Positions 25,354 through 34,301 are shown, counted from the stretch's first letter. The stretch is 64,000 bases of DNA from JAIOQJ01 sp963718635 (GCA_963718635.1 OY970367.1:4960001-5024000), one strand, 5' to 3'. The notes: a model not told the origin generated them from the letters alone. Made by a program: numbers and translations.

Positions 25354-26895
25354 ATGCCAGCACCTGCGTCTATTGACGAATTGAGTAAACTCATCCGCAA
25401 AAGCGGCATGGTTGATGAGCCGCGCCTCGATGCGTACTTCGAGAAGCTGAGGCTGAACGGCGGCCTTACGTCGGATGTGAAAAAGCTCGCCGGCGCCATG
25501 GTGAAGGATGGCCTGCTGACCTATTTCCAAGCTGAACAATTCGTGCAGGGAAAGTGGCGCGGCTTTACGATCGGCAAATATAAATTGCTGGAGCGCATCG
25601 GCTTTGGCGGCATGGGCCAGGTTTTTCTCTGCGAACATCTCTATATGCGGCGGCGGGTGGCAATTAAAGTTCTGCCGCCGGCGAAGGCGGAAGAGCCGGC
25701 CGCGCTCGGCCGCTTCTATCGCGAAGCACGCGCCGCTGCTGCGCTCGATCACCCGAATATCGTTCGCACGCACGACATTGACCAGGATGGCAACCTTCAT
25801 TTCCTGGTCATGGAATATGTGGATGGCAGCAGCCTGCTGGACATCGTGAAGAAAACTGGGCCGATGGATATTCGGCGTGCGACCAATTACATTTGGCAAT
25901 CGGTGCAGGCGCTCGACCACGCTTTCCGCGTCGGCGTCATTCATCGGGACATCAAGCCGGGCAATATCCTGGTCGATCGCAGCGGGGCTTCGAAGATCCT
26001 CGATATGGGCCTGGCACGGTTCTATCACACTGACGACGACATGCTCACCCTGAAGTATGATGAAAAAAGCGTGCTGGGCACGGCCGATTACGTGGCGCCC
26101 GAACAAACCGTCAATAGCCACGATGTCGATGTCCGCGCAGACCTCTATTCCCTTGGCGCCACTTTCTATTTTCTGCTGGCGGGGCATCCTCCTTTTCCAG
26201 ATGGCACGATCGCGCAAAAGTTGATCGCGCATCAAACGCGCGAGCCGGCGCCGATTCGACAACTACGGCCGGAAGTTCCCGAAGGTTTAGCGGCAATTCT
26301 CAGGAAGATGTTAGCCAAGCAAGTGGAATTGCGCTACCAGACGCCTGAGGAAATCTATCAGGCGTTGCTTCCGTATGTCGATCAAGAGATGGCGCCGCCG
26401 CCCGAAGAAGAGATGCCGCAACTAAGCCCGGCCGCTCGCGATCAATCCGGCGCTTCCGGAAACTCGGCGGGCGCTTACCGACAAGACTCAGCGGTTATAC
26501 GTAAAGAAATGTTGACCCGGACGACCGGGCGCTCTGGAGGGTCTTCGAGCGGCCGCCTCAACTCGACGACGGCTGTGGCGCCCCCGCCGGTGCCACCTCC
26601 TGGGCGTTCGAATCAAATGGCCGGCTCATCTGCAATCCGCGATTCCTTCCCGGCTATGCCTTCCGGCAATCCGATGGTCCCTTCCGCACGGCCCAACGCC
26701 GAGACGAAGCGGATGGCAAGCACGACCGATCGCACACCCATGGCCGAACGACGGGACCACCGCCGCCGGCACGATGATGGCGCCCGTGCCAGGCGCTTGC
26801 TCGCCAACCCCATCGTGCGCGTGTTGCTGGAAGCTTTTGTCGTCTTCGGTCTCGCACTGCTCATCTGGTGGGGCTACACACAATTCTTTGGCTAA
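25354..26895 (+). CDS. Ser/Thr protein kinase, PknB-type, with C-terminal membrane anchor
   Basis: 513 residues. The N-terminal ~70 residues carry a small helical domain often seen before planctomycete kinases. The kinase domain spans ~75-345: glycine loop GFGGMGQV (83-90), lysine VAIKVL (Lys105), catalytic HRDIKPGNILVD, DMG in place of DFG, and APEQT. A Pro/Ser/Arg-rich linker then leads to one transmembrane helix at the C-terminus (VLLEAFVVFGLALLIWWGY), so kinase and linker should be cytoplasmic with a very short end outside. All key residues are present and it should be active. Substrates unknown. Confidence 0.9.
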   Translation: MPAPASIDELSKLIRKSGMVDEPRLDAYFEKLRLNGGLTSDVKKLAGAMVKDGLLTYFQAEQFVQGKWRGFTIGKYKLLERIGFGGMGQVFLCEHLYMRRRVAIKVLPPAKAEEPAALGRFYREARAAAALDHPNIVRTHDIDQDGNLHFLVMEYVDGSSLLDIVKKTGPMDIRRATNYIWQSVQALDHAFRVGVIHRDIKPGNILVDRSGASKILDMGLARFYHTDDDMLTLKYDEKSVLGTADYVAPEQTVNSHDVDVRADLYSLGATFYFLLAGHPPFPDGTIAQKLIAHQTREPAPIRQLRPEVPEGLAAILRKMLAKQVELRYQTPEEIYQALLPYVDQEMAPPPEEEMPQLSPAARDQSGASGNSAGAYRQDSAVIRKEMLTRTTGRSGGSSSGRLNSTTAVAPPPVPPPGRSNQMAGSSAIRDSFPAMPSGNPMVPSARPNAETKRMASTTDRTPMAERRDHRRRHDDGARARRLLANPIVRVLLEAFVVFGLALLIWWGYTQFFG

Positions 26896-26939
26896 ATTTG
26901 CACCTTCAAGAAGCTTGCATTACTTCAATCCAAGATCTT

Positions 26940-28727
26940 TCAACTGCCTAGCTTCCACGGGCGCGGCGCGCCGGTCATCAAATCGCGGCCGCGTTGATTC
27001 TTCGGAAAGGCGATCACATCGCGGATGTTCGTCGTCCCCGCAAGCATCATTGCCCAGCGGTCGAGCCCGAGGGCTATGCCGCCGTGCGGTGGGGCGCCGT
27101 ATTTGAGAGCATCGAGTAAGAAACCGAAGCGCTGTTTGGCATCCTCAAGAGGCATGCCGAGTGCTGTAAAGACGCGCGACTGTATTTCGGGATCGTGGAT
27201 GCGGATGCTGCCGCCGCCGACTTCATAGCCATTGATGACCAGATCGTACGCTTTGGCTTTCGCACGTCCCGGATCGCTTTCGAGGTGCTGCACGTCTTCA
27301 TCGCGCAGCGCGGTGAAGGGATGGTGATTTGCGACCCAGCGTTTCTCTTCCGCATCGAACATGAACGACGGGAAATCGATGACCCAGGCGATTTTGAAAT
27401 CGTTCGCGGTCGGCTTAGCGTCGGGGCCGCGTTCCCACCAATTGGTGTAGAGCTTCAATTGGGCAGCCAAGTGCTGTCGCAAGGCGCCGAGCGAGTCGCA
27501 CACCACGGCTTCCGTATCGGCGACGAACAGCAGCAAATCGCCGTTCTCGGCGCCAAATCGTTCGCGAATCTTCGCTTGCAGGTCAGCGCTGAAGAATTTG
27601 TCGATCGTGCTGGTCAGCTTGTCACCCGCGACTTTCATCCAGGCCAAGCCCTTGGCGCCATGCAGGTTGACGAACTTGGCAATCTTGCCGCCCGGCTTGA
27701 GATCGGTGTTCGAGAATTTATCGCCGGCGTTCTTCGCCACTAGACCTCGGACGACGCCGCCCGCAGCCAAGACTTCATGGAAAACTTTGAAATCCGATTG
27801 CCCGGCCAGATCGCTCGCGTCGACGATTTCGAGCCCATAGCGCAGGTCGGGTTTATCGCTGCCGTAGCGCCGCATGGCATCGGCATAGCTCAGCCGAGGC
27901 AACGGAACCGGCATCGAAATGCCGAGCACGCGCTGAAAAATGTCGACCATCAAGCCTTCGATCACGCGGAAAACATCTTCCATTTCAACAAATGACATTT
28001 CGACGTCGAGCTGCGTAAACTCGGGTTGGCGATCGGCTCGCAGGTCTTCATCGCGTAAGCAGCGGGCAATCTGGAAATATTTGTCGTAACCGGAGACCAT
28101 CAACAGTTGCTTGTAGAGTTGCGGCGATTGCGGCAGGGCATACCATTCGCCGTGGAAGAGCCTGCTTGGCACCAGATAGTCGCGCGCGCCCTCCGGCGTG
28201 CTCTTGCCGAGCAACGGTGTTTCAACTTCCAGGAACCCTTGAGCATCGAGGTTGTCGCGGATCACCTTGTTGAGCCGATGGCGAATGGCCAAAGTTTGCT
28301 GCAGCGATTTACGGCGGAGATCGAGATAGCGGTATTGCATCCGCAGATCTTCGTTTGCCAGTTCTTCGCCGAACTCGGTAATCTCGAACGGCGGGGTCGG
28401 GCATCGATTGAGAATTGAAACTTTCTCCGCCTTTACCTCGATTTTGCCCGTCTCCAGTTTAGCGTTCTCTTTGCCGGTCAAGCGAGCCGAGACGGTGCCG
28501 CTCACCGATAGAACGAACTCACGACCGATTTCCTTACCCACGGCCAAGAGGTCGGCGTTGTCCGCATCGAGAACGACCTGCGTGAGGCCATAGCGATCGC
28601 GGAGATCGACAAAAACCTGGTCGTTGTAACTGCGAAACGTGTTGACCCAACCGTTGAGAACAACTCCCTTGCCGATATGCGCCTCGCGCAGTTCGCCGCA
28701 GGTATGTGTCCGTTGCCATTCCGCCAT
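26940..28727 (-). CDS. aspS: Aspartyl-tRNA synthetase
   Basis: 595 residues, full length for the bacterial type. It charges tRNA-Asp (or tRNA-Asx) with aspartate. The N-terminal OB-fold (GWVNTFRSYNDQVFVDLRDR) is followed by class II motif 2 (FQIARCLRDEDLRADRQPEF, TQLDVEMSF), an inserted GAD domain typical of bacteria, and motif 3 (GIALGLDRWAMMLAGTTNIR). The start is the ATG of MAEWQRTHTCGELREAHIG. It lies opposite to obg with a ~250-base gap holding a degenerate family A repeat. Confidence 0.95.
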   Translation of the reverse strand: MAEWQRTHTCGELREAHIGKGVVLNGWVNTFRSYNDQVFVDLRDRYGLTQVVLDADNADLLAVGKEIGREFVLSVSGTVSARLTGKENAKLETGKIEVKAEKVSILNRCPTPPFEITEFGEELANEDLRMQYRYLDLRRKSLQQTLAIRHRLNKVIRDNLDAQGFLEVETPLLGKSTPEGARDYLVPSRLFHGEWYALPQSPQLYKQLLMVSGYDKYFQIARCLRDEDLRADRQPEFTQLDVEMSFVEMEDVFRVIEGLMVDIFQRVLGISMPVPLPRLSYADAMRRYGSDKPDLRYGLEIVDASDLAGQSDFKVFHEVLAAGGVVRGLVAKNAGDKFSNTDLKPGGKIAKFVNLHGAKGLAWMKVAGDKLTSTIDKFFSADLQAKIRERFGAENGDLLLFVADTEAVVCDSLGALRQHLAAQLKLYTNWWERGPDAKPTANDFKIAWVIDFPSFMFDAEEKRWVANHHPFTALRDEDVQHLESDPGRAKAKAYDLVINGYEVGGGSIRIHDPEIQSRVFTALGMPLEDAKQRFGFLLDALKYGAPPHGGIALGLDRWAMMLAGTTNIRDVIAFPKNQRGRDLMTGAPRPWKLGS

Positions 28728-28779
28728 GGTTGAGCCCTTGTGCAAAAGCGAGGAAGTCTCCGAGTGGATGATTATAGGA

Positions 28780-28870
28780 ATCGCCTTCGCCCTGGCCCTG
28801 CAGGGGAGCGCATGGTGGGGGTTGAGGCTTGCGCATCTGAAACGGCTGGGACACTCGCAGCCTATCCCCC
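28780..28870. repeat. Degenerate family A repeat
   Basis: The order CCCTGGCCCTGCAGGGG, GCATGGTGGGGGTTGAG, GCTTGCGCATCTGAAA, then CCTATCCCCC parallels the copies at 1,085 and 17,500, with many substitutions and deletions. It lies in the divergent gap between aspS and obg. Confidence 0.45.
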
Positions 28871-28977
28871 GGCCTTATCAAATCCCGGAAATCCTTCGAC
28901 GCTCAGCCAACTCCTGCGTCCATGGCTGGGTGGAAATGATAAGATGAACATTTCCCCGATGACTTCGAGTTAGAAAC

Positions 28978-29850
28978 ATGTTCGTTGATCGCGTTGAAAT
29001 TTTTGTGAAGGCCGGCGATGGCGGTCGCGGCATGTCGAGCTTTCGCCGGGAAAAATACGTTCCCAAAGGCGGGCCCGATGGCGGCGACGGCGGCGATGGC
29101 GGTTCCGTCATCATTCGCGCTGATGCCGACGCCGATAACCTGTCGCCGTTGGTCCATCGCAAGTTTTGGAAAGCGACGCACGGCGAATCGGGCGGTTCCT
29201 CGAACTGCCACGGGCGCGACGGCAAAGGGCTGGTGATCTTGGTGCCCCCGGGCACGATCATCCGCGATCGCGAACGCGGCAACATCATCAAAGACTTGAC
29301 CGCCGACGGCCAGGAAGTGATCATCGCCAAGGGCGGGCGCGGGGGACGCGGCAATCGCTATTTCGCCACTTCCACGAACCGCGCCCTGCGCGAATACGAA
29401 CCGGGCGGCGACGGCGAAGAGCGCTGGCTAGCCCTCGAACTCAAAGTTATTGCCGACGTCGGTCTGATCGGTTTGCCCAACGCCGGCAAATCGACTTTGC
29501 TCTCGCGCTTGTCGAGGGCAACGCCGGAAATTGCCGATTACCCTTTCACGACGAAGCATCCTAACTTGGGCCTAGTGACGCTGGGCGGTGACCGAGGGTT
29601 CGTCCTTGCCGACTTGCCGGGTTTGATCGAAGGCGCTCACAGCGGCGTCGGCCTGGGCCATGAGTTTCTACGCCATGTCGATCGCACGCGCGTCCTTATC
29701 CATTTGATCGAACCCTTTCCCACCGATGACAGCGACCCGCTATCCAATTATCGCGTCATCCGCAACGAACTCGAACAATACAGCGCCGCCTTGGCGCAGA
29801 AGTCCGAGTTCATCGCCATCAGCAAGTCGGAGTTGACCGACAGCGCCTGA
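28978..29850 (+). CDS. obg: GTPase Obg/CgtA, N-terminal and G-domain part
   Basis: Obg is an essential ribosome-associated GTPase. The glycine-rich Obg fold fills residues 1-158 (VEIFVKAGDGGRGMSSFRRE, KGGRGGRGNRYFATSTNRAL), followed by the G domain: GLPNAGKST (P-loop), YPFTTKHPNLG (switch) and DLPGLIEGAHSGVG (G3). G4 reads ISKSE where NKxD is usual. The frame stops after SELTD; one apparent extra base at 29842 breaks it, and the remainder continues in the next frame. Since obg is essential this is most likely a sequence error. Confidence 0.92.
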   Translation: MFVDRVEIFVKAGDGGRGMSSFRREKYVPKGGPDGGDGGDGGSVIIRADADADNLSPLVHRKFWKATHGESGGSSNCHGRDGKGLVILVPPGTIIRDRERGNIIKDLTADGQEVIIAKGGRGGRGNRYFATSTNRALREYEPGGDGEERWLALELKVIADVGLIGLPNAGKSTLLSRLSRATPEIADYPFTTKHPNLGLVTLGGDRGFVLADLPGLIEGAHSGVGLGHEFLRHVDRTRVLIHLIEPFPTDDSDPLSNYRVIRNELEQYSAALAQKSEFIAISKSELTDSA

Positions 29851-30070
29851 AGTTCGCGAACGGTTGGCTCGAGAGACTGGCAACCCCGTGTTCGCCATCT
29901 CAGCCGTCACGGGTCAAGGCCTGCCGCAGTTGGTGAATGCCGTGGTGGCCCGGCTCGATGAACTGAAGCTGGAAGAGCAGGAGAAAAAGGAAAACGAAGT
30001 TCCCTTTGAAGCCGGCCCTACGCGCGAATGGGCCTTGCCCGTGCCGGTTGAAGGTTCCGTCGATGCGTGA
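29843..30070 (+). CDS. obg: GTPase Obg, C-terminal part after frame break
   Basis: It resumes as APEVRERLARETGNPVFAIS with the G5 motif ISAVTGQGLPQL, then a helical, charged end. It has no start of its own and is read with the preceding segment. Its last codons overlap the ATG of coaX by eight bases, so translation of the two genes is probably coupled. Confidence 0.85.
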   Translation, partial: APEVRERLARETGNPVFAISAVTGQGLPQLVNAVVARLDELKLEEQEKKENEVPFEAGPTREWALPVPVEGSVDA

Positions 30071-30785
30071 ATTCGTCGCTGATATTGGCAATACGCGCAT
30101 CAAGATCGCGGAACACTCCGAAGCCGGCCTGCTCCAGCCGGAAGCCGTTCCCTTGGAGTTTCGCCGGGAGGGCCTTAAAGAGCCTACCGGTTGGATAATC
30201 GCGGGAACCAACCCGCAAGTGCGCGACCGCTTTGCCGACCACTTGCGATGCGACGGCCATAAGGTGTCCATCATCGACGATTACCGCTCTCTGCCGCTTG
30301 CCGTGCAAGTAGATGCGCCGCAAAAGGTCGGCATTGATCGATTGCTCAATGCCGTTGCGCTGCTAAAGAAAATTCCGAGCGGAACGCCCTTCGCCATCGT
30401 GGATGCGGGCTCGGCGATCACGGTCGATTTCGTTGATGCAGATCATGTCTTTCGCGGCGGCGCCATCATGCCGGGCTATCGGCTGATGGCCAAGGCATTG
30501 AACGATTACACGGCTCGCTTGCCCTTTATCACTTCGTTTCCGGAACGTGAGCCCGCTCTGCCGGCAACCAATACCATTGATGCGATCAACGCGGGGCTCC
30601 ATTTTGCAGTGCATGGCGGCATCAATGCCATCATCGAACGCCTGGCACAATCATTCGGCCAACTAAAAGTTTTCATAGCGGGCGGCGACGCGCCGCTCTT
30701 GAAGAAGCTCGACTGCCGTCCCGAAATGGCGGGACCATTCCTGACGCTCGAAGGGATCCGGGCGCTCCTTGTATACAGGCGATAA
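30063..30785 (+). CDS. coaX: Type III pantothenate kinase
   Basis: 240 residues. It phosphorylates pantothenate, the first step of coenzyme A synthesis. It shows the type III marks: N-terminal ADIGNTRIKIAEH (phosphate loop), GIDRLLNAVALLKK, IVDAGSAITVDFVD, and FRGGAIMPGYRLMAKALNDY. The start is the ATG overlapping the end of obg; an upstream extension out of obg sequence is rejected. Slightly shorter than the typical ~255 residues. Confidence 0.92.
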   Translation: MREFVADIGNTRIKIAEHSEAGLLQPEAVPLEFRREGLKEPTGWIIAGTNPQVRDRFADHLRCDGHKVSIIDDYRSLPLAVQVDAPQKVGIDRLLNAVALLKKIPSGTPFAIVDAGSAITVDFVDADHVFRGGAIMPGYRLMAKALNDYTARLPFITSFPEREPALPATNTIDAINAGLHFAVHGGINAIIERLAQSFGQLKVFIAGGDAPLLKKLDCRPEMAGPFLTLEGIRALLVYRR

Positions 30786-30791
30786 CGAAGG

Positions 30792-30852
30792 TGAGCCGAG
30801 CAACGTAAGCTGCGGGGTGATGCCAGAAGCCAGCAGCCTACGTTGCTTGGCG
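30792..30852. repeat. Family C palindrome
   Basis: GTGAGCCGAGCAACGTAAGC at the left pairs with GCCTACGTTGCTTGGCGCC at the right around a GCAG/CAGC core. It lies just after coaX, with no T-run. Confidence 0.6.
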
Positions 30853-30936
30853 CCCATAGCAAAGCGGCAGTAGAGAGGTGGTTTCGCAAAGCTATCGCTA
30901 TACTTAAGAAAGTTGATTCCAGCAGGAGACGCTGCG

Positions 30937-31101
30937 ATGGGGCTGCCACGACCAAAAACGATCTTCACCGTCGATCAGTATCTCACGTTCGAACGTTCCG
31001 CGCTCGATCGCCATGAATATCTCGATGGCGAAATCTTTGCGATGGCCGGCGAAAGCAATGCGCATGGCGGCGTCTCGATGAATCTAGCCGGCCTTGGATG
31101 A
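30937..31101 (+). pseudogene. Uma2/DUF820-family nuclease-like protein, N-terminal fragment
   Basis: The first ~50 residues match the Uma2 family: FTVDQYLTFERSALDRHEYL, DGEIFAMAGESNAHGGVSMN. After NLAG the homology ends and the frame runs into unrelated sequence; the ~130 residues bearing the nuclease-fold core are missing. The ATG has GGAG upstream. Directly after the break another short phrase (LDDNGKVIKWQVIYNT) in a different frame looks like the tail of an unrelated gene. This is the left edge of the Rhs island. Confidence 0.65.
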
Positions 31102-31194
31102 CAATGGCAAGGTCATCAAATGGCAGGTGATCTATAATACGATTGGTGCGTCAACGCAAAGAAATGGTACATAAAATTGCCGACCGATTCGGGC

Positions 31195-31224
31195 GAAAAT
31201 TTACGCTGTCCCCTTTTCTTGGCC
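31195..31224. repeat. Family D palindrome, single arm
   Basis: A 30-base sequence matching the right arm of the perfect palindrome at 32,208-32,237 with two differences. Its left arm is missing or badly decayed. It sits immediately right of the Uma2 fragment and before a T/C-rich stretch (31,250-31,370). Confidence 0.6.
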
Positions 31225-31353
31225 AGACGATTATCGACCCTCACTCGCCGTTTGACAAGCGAAAAGTACGCTGTCTTCTTTTCCAGCCTTGTCCCCTTTG
31301 TTTTGCCCCTTTTCTTGGCCTTTTTACTCCCGTCCCCCTTTTTTTCTCCCCGT

Positions 31354-31779
31354 CTACTTACGGTCCGCCTCCATTGTGCGATACTTCTTATGTTGGCTAG
31401 CAAGCTTTCGGAAATGGTCAGGCGAATGCTTAATCATGTCCGCAAGTTTTTGTCCACAAAAAGGGCAAAAGCGCAACCCCATCTCAGAAGATACATTTAT
31501 CACCACTTCTATCGGTGTCGGTTTCAACTTGTATTCATCATCGAAAGCCAAGCCGCGAGTTTGACACACAAATTCAACACCTCCAGACGGAACCTCGGCG
31601 ACGAGAATTGCGGCACCTCGCTCGCCTGCGCATGAAACGAAATTTCGAAATCCAGTACAACAGTAAATCTGGTCAAAATTTGAGCTGATCAAATATTCCC
31701 ACCTTCTAAGTAAAATGTCAATACCCACAATTCGGACACGACTGGAATCACGTTTTATATGATCTCTCAAAATTCGCAA
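31354..31779 (-). CDS. Candidate immunity protein with CPFCG zinc knuckle
   Basis: About 141 residues from a TTG that overlaps the stop of the upstream toxin-like gene by 13 bases; a shorter form from an inner start is possible. Seen: VGIDILLRRWEYLISSNFDQ, GERGAAILVAEVPSGGVEFV, and near the end LRFCPFCGQKLADMIK, a zinc-knuckle motif. No signal peptide. The overlap with a toxin-like tail and the cytoplasmic nature suggest an immunity partner. No family name is assigned. Confidence 0.5.
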   Translation of the reverse strand: MRILRDHIKRDSSRVRIVGIDILLRRWEYLISSNFDQIYCCTGFRNFVSCAGERGAAILVAEVPSGGVEFVCQTRGLAFDDEYKLKPTPIEVVINVSSEMGLRFCPFCGQKLADMIKHSPDHFRKLASQHKKYRTMEADRK

Positions 31780-32168
31780 TATCTATTTCGAGATGTCAAA
31801 CTGCCCGTCCAGTTTTTCGAAGAGGCGTCAATAATCTTGCGCAAATATTTGTTCATTCCACCTGCAGCCGGTGGGTAGATCCGCCATTCGTCAGTATAAA
31901 TACCGCTCGGCAGGTGCAGATCTCTAAGCGGCCGGGCAGAGCCTTCTGCCCGCCATAGCCGAAACGTTTCGCCCGGCACCTCAAATCGATACAACTGCCC
32001 TTCAGGATGGTAATGCAACAATTCGGAAGAGGTGCTAGTAGAAAGATACCGGAAATCGGAGACTCCGGAAGAAAGATTTCCTTGGTGATACAGCGTTACA
32101 GCAGGTTCCTCGAAAAAGCCGCTCATGACCGTCTTACGTCGGCCAACTGCATTAAGCCCCTCGGGCAA
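31767..32168 (-). CDS. Toxin-like C-terminal tail
   Basis: 133 residues. The first ~20 codons derive from the adjacent palindrome, so the true coding part begins around FFEEPAVTLYHQGNL. It then reads FRYLSTSTSSELLHYHPEGQ, LYRFEVPGETFRLW and IYTDEWRIYPPAAGGMNKYL. The order LYHQG, STS and a late acidic residue is reminiscent of ADP-ribosyltransferase-like toxin tails, but this is a guess from motif order. It lies downstream of a truncated Rhs and overlaps the next gene, as expected for a detached Rhs toxin module. Confidence 0.45.
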   Translation of the reverse strand: MPEGLNAVGRRKTVMSGFFEEPAVTLYHQGNLSSGVSDFRYLSTSTSSELLHYHPEGQLYRFEVPGETFRLWRAEGSARPLRDLHLPSGIYTDEWRIYPPAAGGMNKYLRKIIDASSKNWTGSLTSRNRYCEF

Positions 32169-32237
32169 AGAAAAGGGGACAGCGTAGATTTTCGCCGGAA
32201 ATGATTGGAAAATCTACGCTGTCCCCTTTTCTTTGCC
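32164..32237. repeat. Family D palindrome, perfect 30-bp arms
   Basis: Arms 32164-32193 and 32208-32237 are exactly complementary; the left begins GGCAAAGAAAAGGGGACAGC. The spacer is 14 bases (GCCGGAAATGATTG). The right arm is followed by AGAATCGGTGGCG, containing the TTGCCAGAAT tag at 32233-32242. Single arms or relatives lie at 31,195 and 40,061-40,195, all at edges of Rhs debris. Confidence 0.85.
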
Positions 32238-32390
32238 AGAATCGGTGGCGACCCTTGAACTCCAGCCGTAGGTTAGGGTCTGCCAATCCTCACCGCAGTC
32301 AATGGCATCTACATGCCGCTTTACCCAAGCGAGAGCCTCTTCAGGCCGCATATGCAGCACCTCTTCCAACGATTGACCGTCCGGTAACAT
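32214..32390 (-). CDS. Short reading frame running into palindrome
   Basis: 58 codons from an ATG with AAGGGGG five bases upstream: it contains SLEEVLHMRPEEALAWVKRH and EDWQTLTYGWSS, then runs into the palindrome and stops within it. It may be the start of an immunity gene cut off by the palindrome, or the tail of another toxin. No family recognised. Confidence 0.35.
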   Translation of the reverse strand: MLPDGQSLEEVLHMRPEEALAWVKRHVDAIDCGEDWQTLTYGWSSRVATDSGKEKGTA

Positions 32391-32428
32391 GTATCCCCCT
32401 TTTCCTGATCATTTGCCCGAAGGGGCAC

Positions 32429-33397
32429 TCACACCGTGCCGTCGCCGGTCAACTGCTGCGTGCTGTCGTAGCTGAAGGTCTGCGTCGTGCCGTTCACGGT
32501 GGCGCTGGTCACCAACTCGTCGGCGTCGTAACTGTAACTGGCCGAGCTGATCACCGTGCTCGTCGAGTCCTTCGACACCTCGCTAACCACTTCGCCTTCC
32601 GCGTTGTACGCGTAATCGGTCTCGCCGATCAAGCTCGACCCCGCCAGGTCGCTATAGCGCTTGATCGTGGCCACTTGGTTGTCGGCCGGGTAGGTGTAAT
32701 CGACCCGCAACGTCCCCCCGTTGCCCGACTGCTTCCGCGTCAGCAAATCGTTCTCGGCATCGTACGTCGAGGTCTGCACCCCGCCCAACGAATCCTGCAC
32801 CCCCGTGCGATTCCCGTCTGCATCGTAAGTGAACGTCAAGCTCAACCCGAACGGCTCCTGCACCGTCAGCACCCGATTCTCGGCATCGTAGGTGTACGTG
32901 TAGGCCCCGTTGGAATTCGCCGCCGACAACTGATTGCCGTCGTTGTCGTACGTGAAGGTTTTCACGTCGGTCACGCTGCTCGACGCACTGATCCACGTCT
33001 CGCCCGTCTCCTGGCCCTCGGCATTGTAGCTGTACGTCGTCGTGCGCCCGAGGGCATCGATCTGCGACGTCATCTCCCCGTCCGCGTCGTAGGCAAAGGT
33101 GGCCGTGCCCCCGGCCGGGTCCTGCTCCCCGATCTTCTCGCCCTCGGCGTTGTAGCTGAAGGTGGTGAGGTTGCCATCCGGGTCGGTCACCGTCTTTTCT
33201 TCGCCGTCGGCATCGTAAGCCGTGGTCGTGGTCCCCGTGGCCGTCTGTACCGTCGTCCGCTCGCCTTCCGCGTCGTAGCCGTAGGTCGTGGTATGACTGA
33301 GCGGGTCCGTCACCGATTTGACTTCGCCGTCGTTGTCGAACAGAACCCAATTCGAGGCAACAAGGCTATAATCAAGCTGGTCTCTATGCCAGCACAT
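32429..33397 (-). pseudogene. Rhs repeat protein fragment (Rhs-1)
   Basis: About 300 residues of YD repeats (TTTYGYDAEGERTTVQ, TTTFSYNAEGEKIGEQ-like units, TFTYDADGNRTGVQDSLGG). It lacks the N-terminal part and is cut after STQQLTGDGT, before the Rhs core and toxin. Sequence upstream of FDNDGEVKSVTDP does not belong to Rhs. Over its whole shared length it is nearly identical to Rhs-2 at 38.6-40.05 kb, so the two are recent duplicates or have been homogenised. Confidence 0.85.
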
Positions 33398-33521
33398 TTG
33401 TTCCCGCTGTCACCGAGCCGAAATCTTATGCCTTATACGTTTGCAGAAAACCAACAATCTACAGTGTTCGGCTCGAAGTCTGGGGAAGAGGTGCGCGCCC
33501 AGTCAGGCGGCGCAAGAAGTC

Positions 33522-34011
33522 TTATGTCTTATCGTATTTTGCCAGCAGGCCGAGCAATGCGTCCTTGTCCGGGCTCGCAACTACGTTTACGTATTTGCGC
33601 AGTGCGTTTGTCTCGGCACCTGCCGCTAACAGCATTTCAGTCATTTGCACATTGACCGGGTATTGAAGTAATCCCTGATGAAGCGGCGTGATCCCTTCGT
33701 CGTCCTTGGCATTAACGTCCGCCCCTGCCTTGATTAACATTTGGACCACGGTCGAACACTTTATGCGCAGCAAAATGCAATGGTGTCCACCGATTACGGT
33801 CTTTTGCATTAACGTCGACCCCAAGTTCAATTAGCTGTTGAACTACCTCAAGCCTAGGTTCTCTAGTCACCGATACTAACGCCATGTGAAGCAGATTCCA
33901 TTTGTCGCTGTCGTCGGTTCTCATATTCACATCGCGCCCAGCAAGTAGATCAACAATGCTCTTACAGTCGCCATCGAGGATGGCCCGATATATTGGAGAC
34001 ACTTTTGACAT
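33522..34011 (-). CDS. Ankyrin-repeat candidate immunity protein (one frame break)
   Basis: About 163 residues once a single frame break near 33,750 is bridged. Repeats: WNLLHMALVSVTREPRLEVV, ELGVDVNAKDRNRWTPLHFA, then in the second frame VVQMLIKAGADVNAKDDEGI and TPLHQGLLQYPVN, ending LLGLLAKYDKT. It begins two bases after the stop of the GH-E nuclease-like tail on the same strand. Ankyrin proteins are a known class of immunity proteins for polymorphic toxins, so it is probably the cognate inhibitor. Confidence 0.65.
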
Positions 34012-34013
34012 GA

Positions 34014-34301
34014 TTACCTTGGAAGGTTGAAGAAGGTGGTCATATCCGCAATGATCGGCTCAAGATTTCCGTTGCCTGGAATCTCGTTTACGTGGCTTAA
34101 ATTTATAGCCTTTTCTTCGATGAAGAAGTAGTCCGGGTGCGCATTTACGAACTTGTCCAACTGCTCTTGGTTCAGCCCAAGCCTTTCACCGGCTGCGACG
34201 ATTCGGCGATTTTCAAAACCCGCTTTATGCCCGTTGGTTGGTACTTTTATGACGTTGAAATTTTTGTCAACAAATTGCCCGGTTGTATACTTCAGGAATT
34301 T
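34014..34301 (-). pseudogene. Detached GH-E-type nuclease toxin tail
   Basis: A 95-codon frame without any credible start, bounded upstream by TAA. It reads TGQFVDKNFNVIKVPTNGHK, AGFENRRIVAAGERLGLNQE, NAHPDYFFIEEKAINLSHVN and EIPGNG. The GH...E arrangement (NGHKAGFENRR) followed by N-x-SH-x-x-E matches the pattern of GH-E toxins, an HNH/EndoVII-superfamily nuclease group found at the C-terminus of Rhs and other polymorphic toxins. The Rhs body is missing, so this is a displaced cassette. Confidence 0.6.

Noticed and set aside
32201..33655. Long plus-strand frames opposite Rhs-1, also at 39,055-40,062
   Set aside because: They are antisense to YD repeats and rich in Arg/Val/His; the minus strand shows the clear Rhs pattern.
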